A stretch of DNA of 64,000 nt from Streptomyces sp. NBC_01478. Its GTDB lineage: Bacteria; Actinomycetota; Actinomycetes; Streptomycetales; Streptomycetaceae. Below are positions 61,248-64,000 of this stretch, one piece after another. The notes under the pieces were generated by a model. The model saw only the letters and a program-made list of their open reading frames with translations. It was not told the DNA's origin and searched no databases. Within the stretch, counting starts at the first letter, position 1. Each line of letters begins with the position of its first letter. Made by a program: the position numbers and the translations under genes. The DNA lies in contig NZ_CP109444.1 of the NCBI RefSeq assembly GCF_036227225.1, positions 7,297,501 to 7,361,500 of the forward strand, given 5' to 3'.

Positions 61248-62074
61248 TCGCGAATGTCTTCACCGTCATGGAACTCGGGTCGGCGGACCTGCGGGCGGGG
61301 CTGGCGGATCTGCTGGGCGTGGCGGCGGAAGCGGTCGATGTAGCGGACCGGGACGGAGACCAGGAGACGCGGCGCTGGGACGCACCGGTCCTGTGCACCT
61401 ACCGTGTCCTGCCGCTCGGTGATCTGGCACTGGAACTCGACCTCCAGGTCGAGGACGGGACGGCCGGCGCCCTCACGGAGGCGGATCTCGCGCACGGGCT
61501 CGCGGTCAGGACGGCGACGTCGGTCCTCTACCCGTCGCAGGACCCCGGCCTGGACAGCGCCTACTGGGTCGCCGCGCCGGACGGACGTGCCGTGCGCTGC
61601 CGGCTGGAGGCGATCGACTCCGACGAGGACACGACGTACCGGGTCGACGCCGTGGAGGAGCCCGTCGCCGATCTTCCGCGCGCCACGGTGGAGAGCCTCC
61701 CCGAAGCGCTGGACTCAGAGCCCGTGGAGACTCCCGTCGCCGACGCCTTCCTGGGTACGTACCGGACGGGAACGACGGCGAGTGTGGCAGGACGCGTCCA
61801 CTACAGCCTGCGGGTGTGGGAACGGCTCGTCCGCCGCCTGGCCGCCGAGTGGGGTCCGTCGGGACGGTATCGCGAGGACCTTTTCCAGCGTGACCTCCAG
61901 GCACGTGACGACCTGGCGCAACTGGTGACCGAGGTCGACGCCGAGCACGCCGAGCGCCTGCGGGCGACGTTGGCCCGGCTCGACGACGAGTTCCGGAACC
62001 GTACGGAGGCCGGCGACCGTCCGGCGACCGAGCGCTGGTGGCGGGACCGTAGTCCGAGGAGTGTTCCCTGGTGA
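61244..62074 (+). CDS. Protein coupled to the pilin-toxin gene, candidate immunity protein
   Basis: This 276-residue soluble protein starts from a GTG that overlaps the stop of the large modular gene. The first 140 residues are alpha/beta (LGSADLRAGLADLLGVAAEA, VLCTYRVLPLGDLALELDLQ, SAYWVAAPDGRAVRCRLEAI). The rest is helical with charged repeats (DLQARDDLAQLVTEVDAEHA). No family is recognised. Immunity genes typically lie immediately after polymorphic toxins, so this is the first candidate. Confidence 0.6.
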   Translation: MIANVFTVMELGSADLRAGLADLLGVAAEAVDVADRDGDQETRRWDAPVLCTYRVLPLGDLALELDLQVEDGTAGALTEADLAHGLAVRTATSVLYPSQDPGLDSAYWVAAPDGRAVRCRLEAIDSDEDTTYRVDAVEEPVADLPRATVESLPEALDSEPVETPVADAFLGTYRTGTTASVAGRVHYSLRVWERLVRRLAAEWGPSGRYREDLFQRDLQARDDLAQLVTEVDAEHAERLRATLARLDDEFRNRTEAGDRPATERWWRDRSPRSVPW

Positions 62075-62709
62075 CCCGGCGGGGCTTCGCACGCCAACCC
62101 GCCCCAGGAGACCACCCGTTGCTGCCCCCAGCCGTACGCGAACTCCCCTACGGCTGGGACGCCGGCTTCCAATGGCCCGCCCAACTCCCCGAATCCGCCG
62201 ACAACATCGCCCGCGCCCGCGCGATCCTCCAGGCCTGCGCACCGACCGCACCCGTACCCGACCCCGTCCCCGACCCCAACTGGACCGGCGACGGGGACGA
62301 GGCCCCGGAGGAGCCCGCCTGGCTCGAAGTCCGCGTGGTGATGCGGGACTTCATGCCGTACGCGAACCTGGTCACCGAGGAGCGGATGACCGAGGCGACG
62401 CGCGAGTGCGCCCTGCTCGGCATCCCCGGCGTACCGGCCGATCCGCACAGCGAGGAGGCCGCGCTCTTCACCCGGCGCTGGGTGACCTGGATCGCCGGCT
62501 GGATCGCCGCCGAGGTCTTCACCTGGCTCGGCATGTGCGTCGACGACGAGACCCTCGTGACCCCGTGGGCGATGGAACTGGCCGAGCGGTACGCCCGGTT
62601 CGGCTTCGTCCCCGACCAGGCCGTGGCGCTGCTCCAATGGCACGGCACCGTGCCCCGCAGCCGCGAAGCCCTGGCCCGCCTGACAGCCGAAGGCACACGG
62701 CCACCGTGA
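62071..62709 (+). CDS. Unknown soluble helical protein following the candidate immunity gene
   Basis: This 212-residue protein starts at GTG 62071, overlapping the previous stop. The first half is Pro-rich (GDHPLLPPAVRELPYGWDAG), the rest helical with acidic patches (WLGMCVDDETLVTPWAMELA, RYARFGFVPDQAVALLQWHG). No family is recognised. The three coupled genes 59184-62709 are one operon. It could be a second immunity protein, a chaperone or an adaptor. Confidence 0.55.
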   Translation: MTRRGFARQPAPGDHPLLPPAVRELPYGWDAGFQWPAQLPESADNIARARAILQACAPTAPVPDPVPDPNWTGDGDEAPEEPAWLEVRVVMRDFMPYANLVTEERMTEATRECALLGIPGVPADPHSEEAALFTRRWVTWIAGWIAAEVFTWLGMCVDDETLVTPWAMELAERYARFGFVPDQAVALLQWHGTVPRSREALARLTAEGTRPP

Positions 62710-62733
62710 TCCCCGGGAACCGGACGCGGGAGT

Positions 62734-63126
62734 TCACACCCCCTCCACCCCGTCCGCCGTCTCCGCAGGCTCCACCGTCACCCGGACCCCCACCCCCACC
62801 CCCCACCCCGCCATGACCCCCGCCGCCGCCTCCAGCACATGCCGGGACCGGAACCGCGGCAGGCCCAGCCGTCCCGGCATCATCGTGTGGACGGCGACGA
62901 CCTCCAGGTTCCTGTCCAGGTACGCCACGTCGATCGGGAAGCGCATCCGGAACGTGTGCACACTGCTCGCCGGCGAGAGCAGCATCGCCCCGTCGACCGT
63001 GTCCCGGCCGAGCAGCCCCTTCGTACGCGCCCGGTACGAGGTCGCCAGCTCCACTCGGACGGCGATCGCCCCCGCGGCCCCGTGCACGGTCAGCGTTCCC
63101 CGCCCGTCGCTCCAGCGTCGTCCCAT
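62734..63126 (-). CDS. DUF192-family protein
   Basis: This 130-residue protein has the DUF192 pattern: RVELATSYRARTKGLLGRDT, VDGAMLLSPASSVHTFRMRF and PIDVAYLDRNLEVVAVHTMM. Family function is unknown; members often lie next to Tad pilus genes, as here. It is convergent with the toxin operon (24-bp gap) and divergent from the prepilin peptidase. Confidence 0.82.
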   Translation of the reverse strand: MGRRWSDGRGTLTVHGAAGAIAVRVELATSYRARTKGLLGRDTVDGAMLLSPASSVHTFRMRFPIDVAYLDRNLEVVAVHTMMPGRLGLPRFRSRHVLEAAAGVMAGWGVGVGVRVTVEPAETADGVEGV

Positions 63127-63198
63127 GTCAGGTCACCTTCCTGTGCAACCGCGGATCCGGTGTCAACCGACCGTATCCACACGGGAGTAGGCCCTACA

Positions 63199-63214
63199 TG
63201 GGCCCACGGACCCA
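63199..63214. promoter_or_regulatory. GGGCCC dyad upstream of the prepilin peptidase
   Basis: TGGGCCC-AC-GGACCCA (63199-63214) is the same dyad as at 59092-59107 with one mismatch, 36 bp before GTG 63250 and in the divergent space with the DUF192 gene. If the peptidase starts at ATG 63214 it would abut the start. Confidence 0.45.
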
Positions 63215-63249
63215 TGCCCCCGCCCGCCGTATCCGGATATCGTCCCGGC

Positions 63250-64000
63250 GTGCGCCTGATACTGATCCTCGTGGGTGCCCTGTGGGGCGCGTGGTCGGGC
63301 CTCCTGCTGCCCCGCGCCGCCCACCGCCTCTCCGTGGACCCCGAGGAACCCTGGAACGGGAAGTGCCCCGACGGCCACCCGATCACGGGCACGTTCGACG
63401 GCTGGCTGGGCCGGGCCCGCTGCACCGACACCACCGGCCGGTACGCGTACGGCACAACGCCGCGCCCCGAAAACCTCGCCCCCACCCCCTGCGGTCCCTA
63501 CGGCCCCCGCACCCCCGCCGTCTCCACCGCGACCGCCCTCGTCTGCGCGACCCTCGCCGCGGCCACCGGCCCCCGCCCGGAACTCGTCGTCTGGCTGCTC
63601 GCCGCCCCCGTCGCCGTCCTCCTCGCCCTGGTCGACCTCCGGGTCCACCGCCTCCCCGACGTCCTCACGCTCCCGCTCGCCGCGGCCCTCCTCGCCCTCC
63701 TCGGCATCGCGGCCGCCCTCCCCGCCGACGCGGGCTCCTGGCCCACCGCGCTCTACGGCGGTCTCGCCCTCGGCGCCACCTACGAGCTCCTGTACCTCAT
63801 CAACCCGGCCGGCATGGGCTTCGGCGACGTGAAACTCGCCCTCGGCCTCGGCACGGCCCTCGGCTGGTACGGCTGGCCGGTGCTCGTCACGGGCGCCTTC
63901 GCGGGGGTGCTGTACGGCGCTCTGTACGGCCTCGGCATGGTCGCCCTGCGCCGGGCGGGCCGTAAGACGGCGATCCCGCTGGGGCCGTTCATGCTCGGCG
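63250..64000 (+). CDS. Prepilin peptidase (A24 type, TadV/PilD-like), truncated by the window end
   Basis: About 250 residues are visible, open to the window edge. It is a polytopic membrane aspartic peptidase: the first catalytic Asp is in LALVDLRVHRLPD and the second in GMGFGDVKLALGLG (GxGD). It cleaves the leader of prepilins at G-Q sites, and the N-terminal cysteine-rich loop of Gram-negative PilD is reduced here (GKCPDGH, RCTDT). GTG 63250 gives the usual membrane-helix start; ATG 63214 in frame is an alternative. Its likely substrates are Flp, the TadE proteins and the large pilin-domain proteins in this window. Confidence 0.88.
   Translation, partial: MRLILILVGALWGAWSGLLLPRAAHRLSVDPEEPWNGKCPDGHPITGTFDGWLGRARCTDTTGRYAYGTTPRPENLAPTPCGPYGPRTPAVSTATALVCATLAAATGPRPELVVWLLAAPVAVLLALVDLRVHRLPDVLTLPLAAALLALLGIAAALPADAGSWPTALYGGLALGATYELLYLINPAGMGFGDVKLALGLGTALGWYGWPVLVTGAFAGVLYGALYGLGMVALRRAGRKTAIPLGPFMLG

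Noticed and set aside
1..64000. tRNA, rRNA or known riboswitch genes
   Set aside because: No cloverleaf, rRNA core sequence or riboswitch consensus was noticed on either strand by reading; no covariance search was possible.

Overview
The window is a high-GC actinobacterial chromosome segment, almost certainly from Streptomyces or a close relative. The signs are very high G+C, dense GTG/ATG starts, ATGA and GTGA stop/start overlaps inside operons, a SigE-type ECF sigma factor, a WhiJ-like regulatory set, a chitinase with DasR-type promoter boxes, GTP-dependent PEP carboxykinase, and a Tad/Flp pilus locus. No rRNA, tRNA or CRISPR array was seen.

Layout. (1) 1-5.4 kb: a tightly coupled glycan operon with the tail of a possible glycosyltransferase, a GT39-like membrane glycosyltransferase, a GT2-GtrA polyprenyl-phosphate glycosyltransferase and a secreted copper-radical oxidase. 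(2) 5.4-11 kb: a TetR/MFS efflux operon, a hemolysin III-like PAQR protein and pckG. (3) 11-20.8 kb: a signalling island of two convergent operons. One carries a Ser/Thr kinase, a YbjN-like protein, a membrane protein and a TerY-P triad (VWA, PP2C phosphatase, zinc-ribbon kinase). The other carries a TelA-like protein, a lipoprotein fusing a solute-binding domain to VWA, and a second solute-binding protein. (4) 20.8-31.6 kb: an aminotransferase, a chimeric pseudogene, a secreted trypsin-like protease and an amino-acid/D-amino-acid catabolism locus (D-aminoacylase, PLP deaminase, PfkB kinase, IclR regulator, RidA, GntP permease). (5) 31.6-38.3 kb: an M14 carboxypeptidase, a SigE-family sigma factor with a membrane partner separated by a heptanucleotide tandem repeat, and a GH18 chitinase. 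(6) 38.7-50.5 kb: the Tad pilus locus (CpaB, TadZ/CpaE, two TadE pseudopilins, TadA, TadB, TadC, a histidine kinase/response regulator pair, Flp pilin, a TadG-like protein, a lipoprotein, an OmpA-like protein). (7) 50.6-56.8 kb: WXG100-type secretion substrates, a DUF4333 lipoprotein, a WhiJ-like XRE/small protein/ATPase-fold set, and a leaderless ribbon-helix-helix/PIN toxin-antitoxin pair. (8) 56.8-64 kb: a second pilin-related block with two large proteins carrying a Flp-type pilin segment behind four membrane helices. One is disrupted by a 160-bp MITE-like insertion. The other ends in a polymorphic-toxin-like architecture and is followed by overlapping unknown genes that could encode immunity. 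A DUF192 gene and the start of a prepilin peptidase close the window.

The most interesting idea is that blocks 6 and 8 form one system. Flp pilin, TadE pseudopilins and the large modular proteins share the same G-Q prepilin cleavage signature. A prepilin peptidase lies in the same window, and three of these transcription units carry a related GGGCCC dyad upstream. This suggests that Tad-type processing, and perhaps secretion, handles large effector-like proteins as well as pilins. That is inference: only the sequence relationships are seen.
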